Assembly (NCBI GenBank): GCA_963729215.1
Contig: CAVSND010000030.1
Coordinates: 1-64,000, forward strand
Direction: 5' to 3'
Origin: CAVQJU01 sp963729215
GTDB lineage: Bacteria > Acidobacteriota > Vicinamibacteria > Vicinamibacterales > CAVVIG01
DNA: 64,000 bases
In this document: piece by piece, positions 53,714 to 61,571 of the stretch
Numbering within the stretch: the stretch's first letter is position 1
Layout: each line of letters opens with the position of its first letter
Program-made: the position numbers and the translations under genes
Notes under the pieces: model-generated
The model's database searches: none
The model's input: the letters and a program-made list of their open reading frames with translations, nothing else
What the model was told of the DNA's origin: nothing

Positions 53714-54829
53714 ATGCGGGCATCAATCGGTTGGCTCGTCGTTCTGGCGCTGTCTGTCGTCGCGGCCGCCGCGCAGAATCGCCAGGCGACCGCAAAGGGC
53801 CTCGACATCTACGTCGTGGACGTCGAGGGTGGAAACGCCACGCTGTTCGTGTCGCCGTCCGGCGGGTCGGTGCTGATCGATTCCGGGAATCCCGGCCCGG
53901 CAGCCACCCGGGACGCCGATCGCATCATGGCCGCCGTCAAGGACGCCGGCCTCACGCAGATCGACAACCTGATCACCACACACTGGCATGGCGACCATTT
54001 CGGCGGCATGGCCGAGCTCGCGTCGCGGGTGCCCATCCGCAATTTCATCGATCACGGCGCCAACGTCCAGCCGGCGCCCGCCGCGGATGATTTCCTGCAG
54101 AAGGTGTATCCAACACTCTACGAAAAGTCGAAGCACACCGTCGCGAAACCCGGCGACAAGGTCGCGGTCGCCGGCCTCGATTGGCGCATCGTCACCGCGG
54201 CTGGCGCGACGCTGAAAACGCCGCTGCCAGGCGGCGGCAAGGCCAACCCGTATTGCGCGAGCTTCAAGCCGCAGGAAGTGGACAAGACCGAAAACGCGCA
54301 GTCGGTCGGCAGCATCATCACGTTCGGCAAGTTCCGGGTCGCGCACCTGGGCGACGTCACCTGGAACAAGGAGTTCGACCTGATGTGCCCCGCCAATCCC
54401 CTCGGCACCGTCGATCTGTTCGTCGTGTCGCATCACGGACAGGCGATCTCGAACTCCGAGGTCCTCGTGCACGCGCTGGCGCCACGCGTCGGAATCATCA
54501 ACAACGGCACGCGGAAAGGCGGCCAGCCCGACGCGATGCGAATCCTGCATTCGTCCCCCGGCCTCGAGGATTTGTGGCAGCTGCACTTTTCCCAGCTGAG
54601 CGGACAGGAATACACGGTGCCGGGCATGTTCATCGCGAACTCGACGGACGAGCCGCAGACCTCCATGCCCATCGCCGCCATTCAGGCGCCGCCGCCGGGT
54701 CCTGGCGCCGCGCCGCCGCCCGCGCACAACGGCGCCGCCTACTGGGTCAAGGTGTCGGCGCAGACCGATGGATCGTTCACGGTCACAAACGCACGCAACG
54801 GGTTCAGCAAGACTTACCGGGCGCGCTGA
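53714..54829 (+). CDS. secreted MBL-fold hydrolase, paralogue of 51472-52539
   Basis: 371 residues. The signal peptide ends near AAAQN. MBL motif TTHWHGDH at about residue 95, VVSHHGQAISNS near 240, and the same N-terminal GLDIYVVDVEGGNATLF and C-terminal VKVSAQTDGSFTVTNARNG blocks as the gene at 51472. A proline-rich linker (QAPPPGPGAAPPPAHN) precedes the last block. Probably an exported hydrolase with a related but different substrate. Confidence 0.78.
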   Translation: MRASIGWLVVLALSVVAAAAQNRQATAKGLDIYVVDVEGGNATLFVSPSGGSVLIDSGNPGPAATRDADRIMAAVKDAGLTQIDNLITTHWHGDHFGGMAELASRVPIRNFIDHGANVQPAPAADDFLQKVYPTLYEKSKHTVAKPGDKVAVAGLDWRIVTAAGATLKTPLPGGGKANPYCASFKPQEVDKTENAQSVGSIITFGKFRVAHLGDVTWNKEFDLMCPANPLGTVDLFVVSHHGQAISNSEVLVHALAPRVGIINNGTRKGGQPDAMRILHSSPGLEDLWQLHFSQLSGQEYTVPGMFIANSTDEPQTSMPIAAIQAPPPGPGAAPPPAHNGAAYWVKVSAQTDGSFTVTNARNGFSKTYRAR

Positions 54830-54861
54830 TCACCGATGGGACACACCCGATGGGACACACA

Positions 54862-55758
54862 ATGAGACGACGAGACTTCCTGACCACGGTCGTCGCGACA
54901 GGAGCGGTGGCGCTTGCGTCGGACGCCGTTCAGGCGCAGGCGGCACGAGCACCGATCAAGCGCAACGGCCGGATCAAACAGTCGCTCTTTCGAACCGTTT
55001 TCGGGCAGGACACCCCGGGCCTGACCACGCTCGACGAGCAGTGCCGCGAGGCGGCGCGCCTCGGCGCCTACGGGTTCGAGCTGATCGCGCCGTCCGACTG
55101 GCCGACGCTGAAGAAGTACGGCCTGGTGCCGACGATGGCGCCGATGAGTTTCACGGCGATCCCGGACGGGATCGTCCACAAGGAGCAGCACGACGCGCTG
55201 GAGAAGGCCCTTCGGGCGGAAGTGGACGTCTGCGTCGCGGGCGGCTGCGAGAAAATCATTACCTTCGCGGGCCAGCGCAAAGGCATGTCCTACGAGGAAG
55301 GGCTGGACAACTGCGAGGTGTTCCTCAAGCGCGTGAAGGGCTACCTCGAGGACAAAAACATCACGCTCTGTCTCGAGAACACCAACAGCAAGTATCCCGA
55401 CAACGTGCTGGGCCGGCCGGATCAGCTGTGCGACCACGCCTCGTGGGGATTCCAGCTGTGCAAGCGCGTCAATTCACCGCGCGTGAAGATGCTGTTCGAC
55501 ATTTATCACGCGCAGGTCCAGGACGGAAATGTCGTCGCGACGATCCGGGACAACATCCAGTGGATCGCGCACTTCCACACGGCCGGCGTGCCGGGGCGGC
55601 ACGAGATCGACGACACGCAGGAGCTCAACTATCGCCTCGTGGCGCAGACGATCGCCGATCTCGGCTTCTCCGGATATGTCGCGCACGAATACCGGCCGAC
55701 GCCTGGCCGCGATCCGATCAAGAGCATCGAAACCGACATGGCGATCCTCGACGTGTAG
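54862..55758 (+). CDS. Tat-exported hydroxypyruvate isomerase-family TIM-barrel protein
   Basis: 298 residues. ATG 54862 (MRRRDFLTTVVATG) gives a twin-arginine signal; an in-frame ATG at 54850 adds four residues. The barrel has TLCLENTNSKYPD, MLFDIYHAQVQDGN and IAHFHTAGVPGRHEIDD, which include the Glu, Asp and His metal ligands of the xylose-isomerase-like hydroxypyruvate isomerase family. Export by Tat fits a folded metal enzyme. Possibly sugar-acid isomerisation outside the cytoplasm; substrate not established. Confidence 0.78.
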   Translation: MRRRDFLTTVVATGAVALASDAVQAQAARAPIKRNGRIKQSLFRTVFGQDTPGLTTLDEQCREAARLGAYGFELIAPSDWPTLKKYGLVPTMAPMSFTAIPDGIVHKEQHDALEKALRAEVDVCVAGGCEKIITFAGQRKGMSYEEGLDNCEVFLKRVKGYLEDKNITLCLENTNSKYPDNVLGRPDQLCDHASWGFQLCKRVNSPRVKMLFDIYHAQVQDGNVVATIRDNIQWIAHFHTAGVPGRHEIDDTQELNYRLVAQTIADLGFSGYVAHEYRPTPGRDPIKSIETDMAILDV

Positions 55759-55762
55759 CTTT

Positions 55763-55966
55763 AACGCAGAGATCGCAGAGCACGCACGGAGTGCTCGACG
55801 CGGCCGCCGCGAGGCGGCGGACGGTGACCTGACGAGTCGAGGACGAACGACACCGAGGCCCTGTCATCGTTCATCCTCGACTCGTCGGGTCCCCGCCTCG
55901 GCCGCTGTGCAGGCCGGCCGCGTTAAGCGTTCCTCAGACCTCCGCGATCTTTGCGATCTCTGCGTT
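55763..55966. repeat. 204-nt nested palindrome with AACGCAGAG/ATCGC arms
   Basis: Outer arms AACGCAGAG ATCGCAGAG (55763) and CTCCGCGATCTTTGCGATCTCTGCGTT (55940-55966) are complementary. Inside are further inverted pairs, notably GACGAGTCGAGGA against TCCTCGACTCGTC and a GCGGCCG/CGGCCGC pair. Fills the gap between two convergent genes. Shares its outer arms with 31979-32056 but has a much longer interior. Confidence 0.8.
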
Positions 55967-55981
55967 GATGAGCTGTCCTTC

Positions 55982-56542
55982 TCACCTCGGCCAGAGCCAG
56001 CCGAACACGCCACCCATGAGGCAGGCGTAGATCAGGCCGTCGATGGTGGACTTCATCGTGATGACCCAGCTGCGGCGATACCAGATCGTCATCTGCCACA
56101 GCGCCAGCGCAAAGCCCATGAACGCTGTCGTTCCGACGAACCTGAACACGGTCAGGTAGTTCGTTCCGGGTCCGAAGGCGCGGCCGGTGAGATACGCCGA
56201 GAAGATGCCGATGACGACGAGGTAGATGAACCAGTTGATCAGATTCTTCGCGATCGGCGTCATGCCGTTGGGCATCACCTGCAACATCAGAACCGGGCCC
56301 GTCTTCATCTTCTCGGCGAATTCGGGAGACCCCATCTCCTTCGGATTGGCCGGCCGCGGAACCATGTACGAGCCGGGCGGGATGCCCAGCGGGCGCAGCG
56401 CGGCCCTGACCGCATCCTCATTCGGGATGCGCGGGTAATCATTCTTGTGCCACGGCGATGCCATGTGGATGATCGAGCTGACGACAAACACGAGGACGGC
56501 CGACAGCAGAATGGGGATCCACAAGGCAGTCAGGCTCACCAT
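55982..56542 (-). CDS. integral membrane protein of unknown function
   Basis: 186 residues. An N-terminal helix (LTALWIPILLSAVLVFVVSSIIH), a cytoplasmic or periplasmic segment with PWHKNDYPRIPNEDAVRAAL, then helices at about residues 98-120, 125-150 and near the C-terminus (GLIYACLMGGVFGWLW). No catalytic motif recognised. ATG 56542 sits in GGAAGTAATG, so translation may be coupled to the YjbR gene. Confidence 0.65.
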   Translation of the reverse strand: MVSLTALWIPILLSAVLVFVVSSIIHMASPWHKNDYPRIPNEDAVRAALRPLGIPPGSYMVPRPANPKEMGSPEFAEKMKTGPVLMLQVMPNGMTPIAKNLINWFIYLVVIGIFSAYLTGRAFGPGTNYLTVFRFVGTTAFMGFALALWQMTIWYRRSWVITMKSTIDGLIYACLMGGVFGWLWPR

Positions 56543-56897
56543 TACTTCCTTCCTTTCTTGATTTCGTCTTCTTTGGCGGCTTGCTGATCACGTTCCGCCA
56601 CGCCAGCGTCATCGCTTCGCCGAGCGTGTCCTCGTCCACGGCTGAAAACCGGACGGACGTGGAGCCCGCCCGTCCCCACGCTCCGGGAGCCGGGAAAAAG
56701 GCATCCGGGGCCTCGCGGAGGAAATGCTGCTGCTGTTCGGGCGTCAGCGTGAGGCTTCCGGTCTTCTCGTCGTCATGGATCGTGGCGAAAATCCTGCCGT
56801 TCGGACCGGGGGCGCGAAAGTCGGGGTGGCCCATGTGCTCCCGCTCGACAGCGTCCGCCATTCCCAGCGCCATTCGCCGGTAGTCGTTCGCGGTCAT
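56439..56897 (-). CDS. MmcQ/YjbR-like protein, C-terminus uncertain
   Basis: 152 residues as read. MTANDYRRMALGMADAVEREHMGHPDFR and GRIFATIHDDEKTGSLTLTPEQQQHF are typical of the YjbR/MmcQ double-wing fold, possibly a nucleic-acid-binding or stress-related protein. As read, the frame overlaps the next gene by about 100 bases. If one base is missing near 56575 the protein instead ends KEDEIKKGRK with a TAA that overlaps the ATG of the membrane protein (TAATG), which I consider the likelier arrangement. Confidence 0.7.
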   Translation of the reverse strand: MTANDYRRMALGMADAVEREHMGHPDFRAPGPNGRIFATIHDDEKTGSLTLTPEQQQHFLREAPDAFFPAPGAWGRAGSTSVRFSAVDEDTLGEAMTLAWRNVISKPPKKTKSRKEGSNGEPDCLVDPHSAVGRPRVCRQLDHPHGIAVAQE

Positions 56898-56913
56898 GTC
56901 GCGGCAGGCTCCG

Positions 56914-57168
56914 TCACCGGTCCTCCCGTTCGTAGACATCGCCCTCGATGTCCGCGAGCTTGGCCTGCAGGTAGCCGGCGGCGTCACGAACGCCCTGGTT
57001 GTAGACCGGCGGACCCAGCTCCCGCACGAAGAAATCGAGAAGTCCCTCGGCTCGAAAATCGCTCAGGGGCTCATCGAACTCGGCCGCGAAGTGGCGCTTG
57101 ATCGCCTGAAGCAGACTCGCCCGCCGCTCGGGCGCCAGCCGGATTCGCATCGGAGATTGATTCGCCAT
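56914..57168 (-). CDS. DUF2164 family protein
   Basis: 84 residues: RIRLAPERRASLLQAIKRHF, FDEPLSDFRAEGLLDFFVRELGPPVYNQGVRDA. This layout, with F-x-E-x-x-S-D near the middle and GP.VYNQ.V.DA afterwards, is that of DUF2164. Function unknown. It is about 16 bases upstream of the YjbR start. Confidence 0.75.
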   Translation of the reverse strand: MANQSPMRIRLAPERRASLLQAIKRHFAAEFDEPLSDFRAEGLLDFFVRELGPPVYNQGVRDAAGYLQAKLADIEGDVYEREDR

Positions 57169-57207
57169 CTCGTATGTGTGTTCGCGCGGGCGCCGGACAG
57201 ATTCCCG

Positions 57208-58449
57208 CTATCGCCGGGCAGCGCTCACGTAGGCGGCGCCGATTTCGTGAATCGACCGCACGCCGGACTGCCGCATGACCATTTCGAGCTCGCGCCTGAG
57301 GATGTCGAGCACCGCCTCGACGCCCGGCTGACCGAACGCGGAAAGGCCCCAGACGTACGGGCGGCCGACGCCGACGGCGCGTGCGCCAAGCGCGAGCGCC
57401 TTGAAAATGTCGGTGCCTCTCCGGAACCCGCCGTCCACCATCACGGGTATCCGGCTGCCGACCGCCTGCACGACCTCGGGAAGCGCGTCGATCGTTGCCC
57501 GTCCCGTCTCCGTCGCGCGGCCCCCGTGGTTCGAGACAATGACGCCGTCCACGCCGTACTTGAGGCAGAGCTCCGCGTCCTCACGAGTATCGATGCCTTT
57601 GACCACGAGCTTCATCTTCATCGAGTCTTTGAGCCGCTTGACGTCGTCCCATGTCAGCGCGGGATCGTTGACGCCGACGCCCGTCATGTCGATGCCGGCG
57701 AACATCGGCCGCCGCGCGTACACGCCGTTCGGGCCCGGCTCGTGACAGGACTCGCAGCGGCGCGTGTCCATCCGGCGGAAACGCTCGGCGGTTTCCATGT
57801 TGCGGCCGCCCGAGAGATCCACCGTCAGCACCAGCACGGGGCAGCCGGCCGCCTCCGCGCGCTTGACCAGCTTCGCCCGGACGTCCCAGCTGGACGTCGG
57901 GTAGAGCTGATACCAGATCGGTCCGCCGCGAGCCTTGATCACGTCTTCGACAGACGAGGTGGTGACGGTCGAGAGAATCTGGAGTGTCTTCTTCGACTGC
58001 GCGGCGCGCGCGACGGCGATCTCCCCTTCCGGGTGAAACATCTTGTGCCCGCCAACGGGGCAGATGAAGACCGGGCTGTCCCAGGTGGTGCCGAACAGAT
58101 CGGTGGTCAGGTCGGTCTTCGTCGCGTTGACCATCCGCCTCGGCCGAATCTGGTAGTGCGCAAAGGCCTCCCGGTTCGCGCGCAGCGTCGCGTCGTCGTC
58201 CACGCCGCTGGCCATGTAGCCCCAGTGGGCGGGCGGCAGGTTCTTGCGGGCGACGGCTTCGAAATCGAACACGTTGATGGCGTCTTTTGCGGCGGCGATG
58301 ACATCGCCCGGCGCGGCGGTTGACGCCGTGGTGTTTTGCGCGAACGCCTCGAGCAGCGCGGAGCGGGACATGCCCGCGAGCAGCGGGCTGCCGGCAAGGA
58401 AGGCGAGAAACTGGCGACGGCTTCGACCGTGGCCCGCGGTTCGATTCAT
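57208..58449 (-). CDS. Tat-exported FMN-dependent alpha-hydroxyacid oxidase with CxxCH motif
   Basis: 413 residues. ATG 58449 gives a Tat signal (SRRQFLAFLAG). The glycolate-oxidase/lactate-dehydrogenase barrel follows: HWGYMASGVDDDATLRANREAF, SPVFICPVGGHKMFHPEGE, LVLTVDLSGGRNMETAER, VKGIDTREDAELCLKYGVDGVIVSNHGGRATETGRATID, and a C-terminal DGGFRRGTDIFKALALGA. Between the barrel blocks, at about residue 231, is CESCHEPGPNG, a c-type heme attachment sequence that canonical enzymes lack. An exported flavoprotein with a possible covalent heme could oxidise L-2-hydroxyacids and pass electrons directly to the periplasmic cytochromes encoded upstream in the same strand. Confidence 0.82.
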   Translation of the reverse strand: MNRTAGHGRSRRQFLAFLAGSPLLAGMSRSALLEAFAQNTTASTAAPGDVIAAAKDAINVFDFEAVARKNLPPAHWGYMASGVDDDATLRANREAFAHYQIRPRRMVNATKTDLTTDLFGTTWDSPVFICPVGGHKMFHPEGEIAVARAAQSKKTLQILSTVTTSSVEDVIKARGGPIWYQLYPTSSWDVRAKLVKRAEAAGCPVLVLTVDLSGGRNMETAERFRRMDTRRCESCHEPGPNGVYARRPMFAGIDMTGVGVNDPALTWDDVKRLKDSMKMKLVVKGIDTREDAELCLKYGVDGVIVSNHGGRATETGRATIDALPEVVQAVGSRIPVMVDGGFRRGTDIFKALALGARAVGVGRPYVWGLSAFGQPGVEAVLDILRRELEMVMRQSGVRSIHEIGAAYVSAARR

Positions 58450-58462
58450 CGCGCCGGTCACC

Positions 58463-59482
58463 CTACTGCAGAACGGCCGTGATGTTGCGCTTCGGCACCT
58501 GCCCGACGGGGATCCTCGCCACCTCTTTACGCGAACTGACATCCACCGCGCTGACGAAATCCGACCCGGCGCAGGCCACATACACCGTCTTGCTGTCGGG
58601 GCTGAACGTGAGCCAATCCGGATCGTGTCCCGTGGGCACCATCCCGAGGAATTTCAGGTCGGGCATCGAGTACGCCGCCACGAAGTGGTACCACTTGCTC
58701 GTGGCCCACAGCGTCTTGCCATCGGGCGTGATGCCGATGCCGTGCGACGGCGAGCCTTGCGTCATGAGGTTCTTCTTGGCCCCGGGCACATCGGGCAGCG
58801 TGATGCGCTGCAGTTCCTTCCGAGTCGCGAAATCGACGACCGCGAAGCCGTGGAATTCGGAAATCTGCACGAAAATGTGCCTGGTCGATCCGTCCGGATT
58901 CGTGTCGAACGTCATGGGCCGCACGCCGCCTTCGAAACGCATCACCCAGGCCTTCTCCTCGGTCGCGCTGTCGATCACGGTCAGCGTTTTCCCAGCCACC
59001 GACCCGGCGACGACGAACTTGCCGTCCGGCGTCACGAACGTGTTGTGCCCGGCGCCCTCGATGGGGATGCTCTTGACCTTCGTCTGGGACGACGTATCCA
59101 CCACGTCCACGGCGCCGGGCGCCTGAGCGATCGCGACATAGACTCGGCGTCCGTCGCGCGAGATAGACAGGTTGTTGGGATGGCCGCTGAGCGGAATCCG
59201 CTTCGTCACCTTCAGTGTTTTGGCGTCAACAACGTCGAGCGAGCTCTCGGCCTCGTTGCTGATATACAAGTGACCGCCGTCCGGGGCTGCCGCCGCCCCA
59301 TGGTTGACCTCGATGTCCTTGATCTCTCCGACGACCTTGTTCGTGGCCGGATCGATGAGGGAGACGCTGTCGCCCGCGCTGTTGGTCTGGACGATCCGTA
59401 CTTTCGAACCGGCTCCGCTCAACGGCGCAGCGAGCAGCAGCACGCCGATCGGCATCAAGTAACGCAATCGTGTCCGGGTCAT
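58463..59482 (-). CDS. secreted YVTN beta-propeller protein
   Basis: 339 residues from ATG 59482 with a signal peptide (LRYLMPIGVLLLAAPLSGAG). Repeats of the YVTN type: SLIDPATNKVVGEIK, GGHLYISNEAESSLDVVDAKTLKVTKRI, RRVYVAIAQAPGAVDVVDTSSQ, KTVYVACAGSDFVSAVDVSSRKE. Also similar to the cytochrome D1-like propeller set, without heme motif. A binding or scaffold role in the neighbouring redox group is possible. Ends 13 bases before the FMN oxidase start. Confidence 0.75.
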   Translation of the reverse strand: MTRTRLRYLMPIGVLLLAAPLSGAGSKVRIVQTNSAGDSVSLIDPATNKVVGEIKDIEVNHGAAAAPDGGHLYISNEAESSLDVVDAKTLKVTKRIPLSGHPNNLSISRDGRRVYVAIAQAPGAVDVVDTSSQTKVKSIPIEGAGHNTFVTPDGKFVVAGSVAGKTLTVIDSATEEKAWVMRFEGGVRPMTFDTNPDGSTRHIFVQISEFHGFAVVDFATRKELQRITLPDVPGAKKNLMTQGSPSHGIGITPDGKTLWATSKWYHFVAAYSMPDLKFLGMVPTGHDPDWLTFSPDSKTVYVACAGSDFVSAVDVSSRKEVARIPVGQVPKRNITAVLQ

Positions 59483-59514
59483 GATGTCCAGCCTCCACGC
59501 TTTGCAAACCATCG

Positions 59515-59961
59515 TTACCGCTCCAACTTCTCGCCGCGTACCCACGCCGCCAGCGTCTGCCATTCGGGATCGTCCTGCGACTTCCAGTGATGGCCGCCGC
59601 CGTGAAACTCGTCGCCTCCGGCTTCTTCGGCGAGCGGATGCATGAGCAGCTTGCTCTTGAGCGGCCGGCCGGGAACGACGAGCCGCCGCACGGCGTCGAA
59701 GTTCTTCCGCGACTGCTCCTCGTCCCACGTTGTCGCGCCCGCCGAAAGGGGCTGCAGATACGTGACGCCGCCGCCTCGATGGCAGACGAGACATCGCGCA
59801 TTCCCCGGCCGTTTCTTCAGGAAGACGGGCTGCACGCGGGCCTTGAAGAACTCGTAGTCCAGCGACACACCGGCTTCCAGTCGCTGGGGCGCCGGTGGCG
59901 GTGCCGGCAGGGGCGCCTGCACGCCGAACACGGCCGAAAGGGACAGGATCAACGGGAGCAA
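59515..59961 (-). CDS. secreted monoheme c-type cytochrome-like protein
   Basis: 148 residues. The hydrophobic leader ends around VFGVQ, then FKARVQPVFLKKRPGNARCLVCHRGGG contains one CxxCH (CLVCH), and there is a Pro-rich linker before it. This is the pattern of planctomycete-type cytochrome domains. No other cysteine pair. It lies between the PQQ dehydrogenase and the YVTN gene and may accept electrons from the PQQ enzyme. Confidence 0.7.
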   Translation of the reverse strand: MLPLILSLSAVFGVQAPLPAPPPAPQRLEAGVSLDYEFFKARVQPVFLKKRPGNARCLVCHRGGGVTYLQPLSAGATTWDEEQSRKNFDAVRRLVVPGRPLKSKLLMHPLAEEAGGDEFHGGGHHWKSQDDPEWQTLAAWVRGEKLER

Positions 59962-59972
59962 GGTTCGTCACG

Positions 59973-61571
59973 TCAGGGTAATCCATATACGAATAACGCA
60001 AACCCCGCGGCAATGGCGACGTACTGCTTGCCGTCCACGGCAAACGACACCGGAATGCCGCGAATGTTGGCGCCGAGTTGCGTATCCCACAGCGGTTTAC
60101 CGGTGTCCGCGTCGAGCGCGAAGAAGTTGCCCTCCTCCGTGCCGCCGAACACGAGGCCTCCGGCCGTGGACAACAGGCTGCTCCTGCCGGCCGACAGCAG
60201 CTTGAACTCCCACTTCACCTTGCCGGTTGTGGCCTCGAGCGCGCGCACGGCGCTCCACGCGTCATCGCCGTTAATGGTGCGGCCGCCGCCGGCCGTGAAG
60301 CCGATGCCGGGTTTGTAGACGGCTTCGCCCTTGTAGTAGATCGTCCCCATCTCGACGGCGGTCTGGTAGAAGAGATTCGTCTTCGGGCTGTAACTCGGGG
60401 CGTGCCAGTTTGCCGCGCCCTGGATGCTCGGGTAGACGAGGATGCCCTCGGGGTTCGGGTCGAGGCCTGGCTTGGTGACCGGCCGGCCCTTGGCGTCGAG
60501 GCCCTCAGCCCACGTCTGTTTCACGAAGGGCGTGCCCGCGACGAACTCCCCGGTCGCGCGATCGAGCACGTAGTAGAACCCGTTGCGGTTCGCCTGCGCG
60601 AGCAGCTTCCGCGGACGGCCGTTCACCGTTGCATCGAACAGGACCACCGTTTCGTTTGCGTCCCAGTCGTGCGTGTCGTGCGGCGTGAACTGAAAATGCC
60701 ACTTCATGCTGCCATCGTCCGGGTTAATCGCCAGGACGGAACAGGTGTACAAGTTGTCGCCGGGACGGAAATCTCCATTCCAGTCGGGTCCCGGGTTACC
60801 GACCTGCCAGTACAGCAGCTTCAGCTCCGGATCGTAGGAGCCGGTGAGCCACGTCGAACCGCCGCCCGTCTTCCAGCTGTCCTTGCCGCCCCAGGTTTCG
60901 TTGCCGGGCTCGCCGGGAGCGGGAATCGTGTGCCGCCGCCAGACGCGCTTGCCGGTCTTTGCGTCGTACGCGTCCACGAACCCGCGGATGCCGTTCTCCG
61001 CGCCCGAGACGCCGACAATGATCTTGCCGTCGATCGCGAGCGGCGCCAGCGTGAGGTAGTAACCGATCTTGTTGTCGTCAACGGCGACATCCCACCGGAG
61101 CGCTCCCGACTTCGCGTCGAGTGCGGCGAGGTGACCGGCAATTGATCCGGCGTAGACCATGTTGTCGAGCACGGCCACGCCGCGATTGACGGGCGGCGAT
61201 CCAATCACGATGACGTCGTCCGGTATCTTCGGCGTCCAGCTCCACAGCGGACGCCCGGTGCGCACGTCGAGCGCCGTCACCGTGCTCGGGGGCTCGGTCA
61301 TGTACATGACGCCGTCCACGACGACCGGCGAGGTTTCGAACACGCCGCCGGCGCGAAGTTGATAAACCCAGGCGGGTTTCAACTGCGTGACGTTCTGCTT
61401 GTTGATCTGGTCGAGCTGCGTGTAGCGCTGCGACTTGTAGCTGCCCGCGTACGTCAGCCAGTTGGACGGCTCGCTCTCGGCCTTGACGATGCGATCGTAC
61501 GGGACCTGCGCGAAGCCGGGAGCCGGAACCGTGAGGCTGGCGAGCAGAATCGCCGGAATGAGCGTTTTCAT
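59973..61571 (-). CDS. PQQ-dependent alcohol/methanol dehydrogenase-like protein
   Basis: 532 residues. Signal peptide (LIPAILLASLTVPAPGFAQ). Eight-bladed PQQ propeller: NWLTYAGSYKSQRYTQLDQIN, TSPVVVDGVMYMTEPPSTV, GAENGIRGFVDAYDAKTGK, FTPHDTHDWDANE with the catalytic Asp, and LLSAGRSSLLSTAGGLVFGG. At +2 from that Asp is Asn, not the Asp expected for lanthanide-dependent members. There is no adjacent Cys-Cys pair, so the typical disulfide of MDH is absent. Its start overlaps the diheme cytochrome stop (ATGA), which makes the cytochrome its likely electron acceptor. Confidence 0.85.
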   Translation of the reverse strand: MKTLIPAILLASLTVPAPGFAQVPYDRIVKAESEPSNWLTYAGSYKSQRYTQLDQINKQNVTQLKPAWVYQLRAGGVFETSPVVVDGVMYMTEPPSTVTALDVRTGRPLWSWTPKIPDDVIVIGSPPVNRGVAVLDNMVYAGSIAGHLAALDAKSGALRWDVAVDDNKIGYYLTLAPLAIDGKIIVGVSGAENGIRGFVDAYDAKTGKRVWRRHTIPAPGEPGNETWGGKDSWKTGGGSTWLTGSYDPELKLLYWQVGNPGPDWNGDFRPGDNLYTCSVLAINPDDGSMKWHFQFTPHDTHDWDANETVVLFDATVNGRPRKLLAQANRNGFYYVLDRATGEFVAGTPFVKQTWAEGLDAKGRPVTKPGLDPNPEGILVYPSIQGAANWHAPSYSPKTNLFYQTAVEMGTIYYKGEAVYKPGIGFTAGGGRTINGDDAWSAVRALEATTGKVKWEFKLLSAGRSSLLSTAGGLVFGGTEEGNFFALDADTGKPLWDTQLGANIRGIPVSFAVDGKQYVAIAAGFALFVYGLP

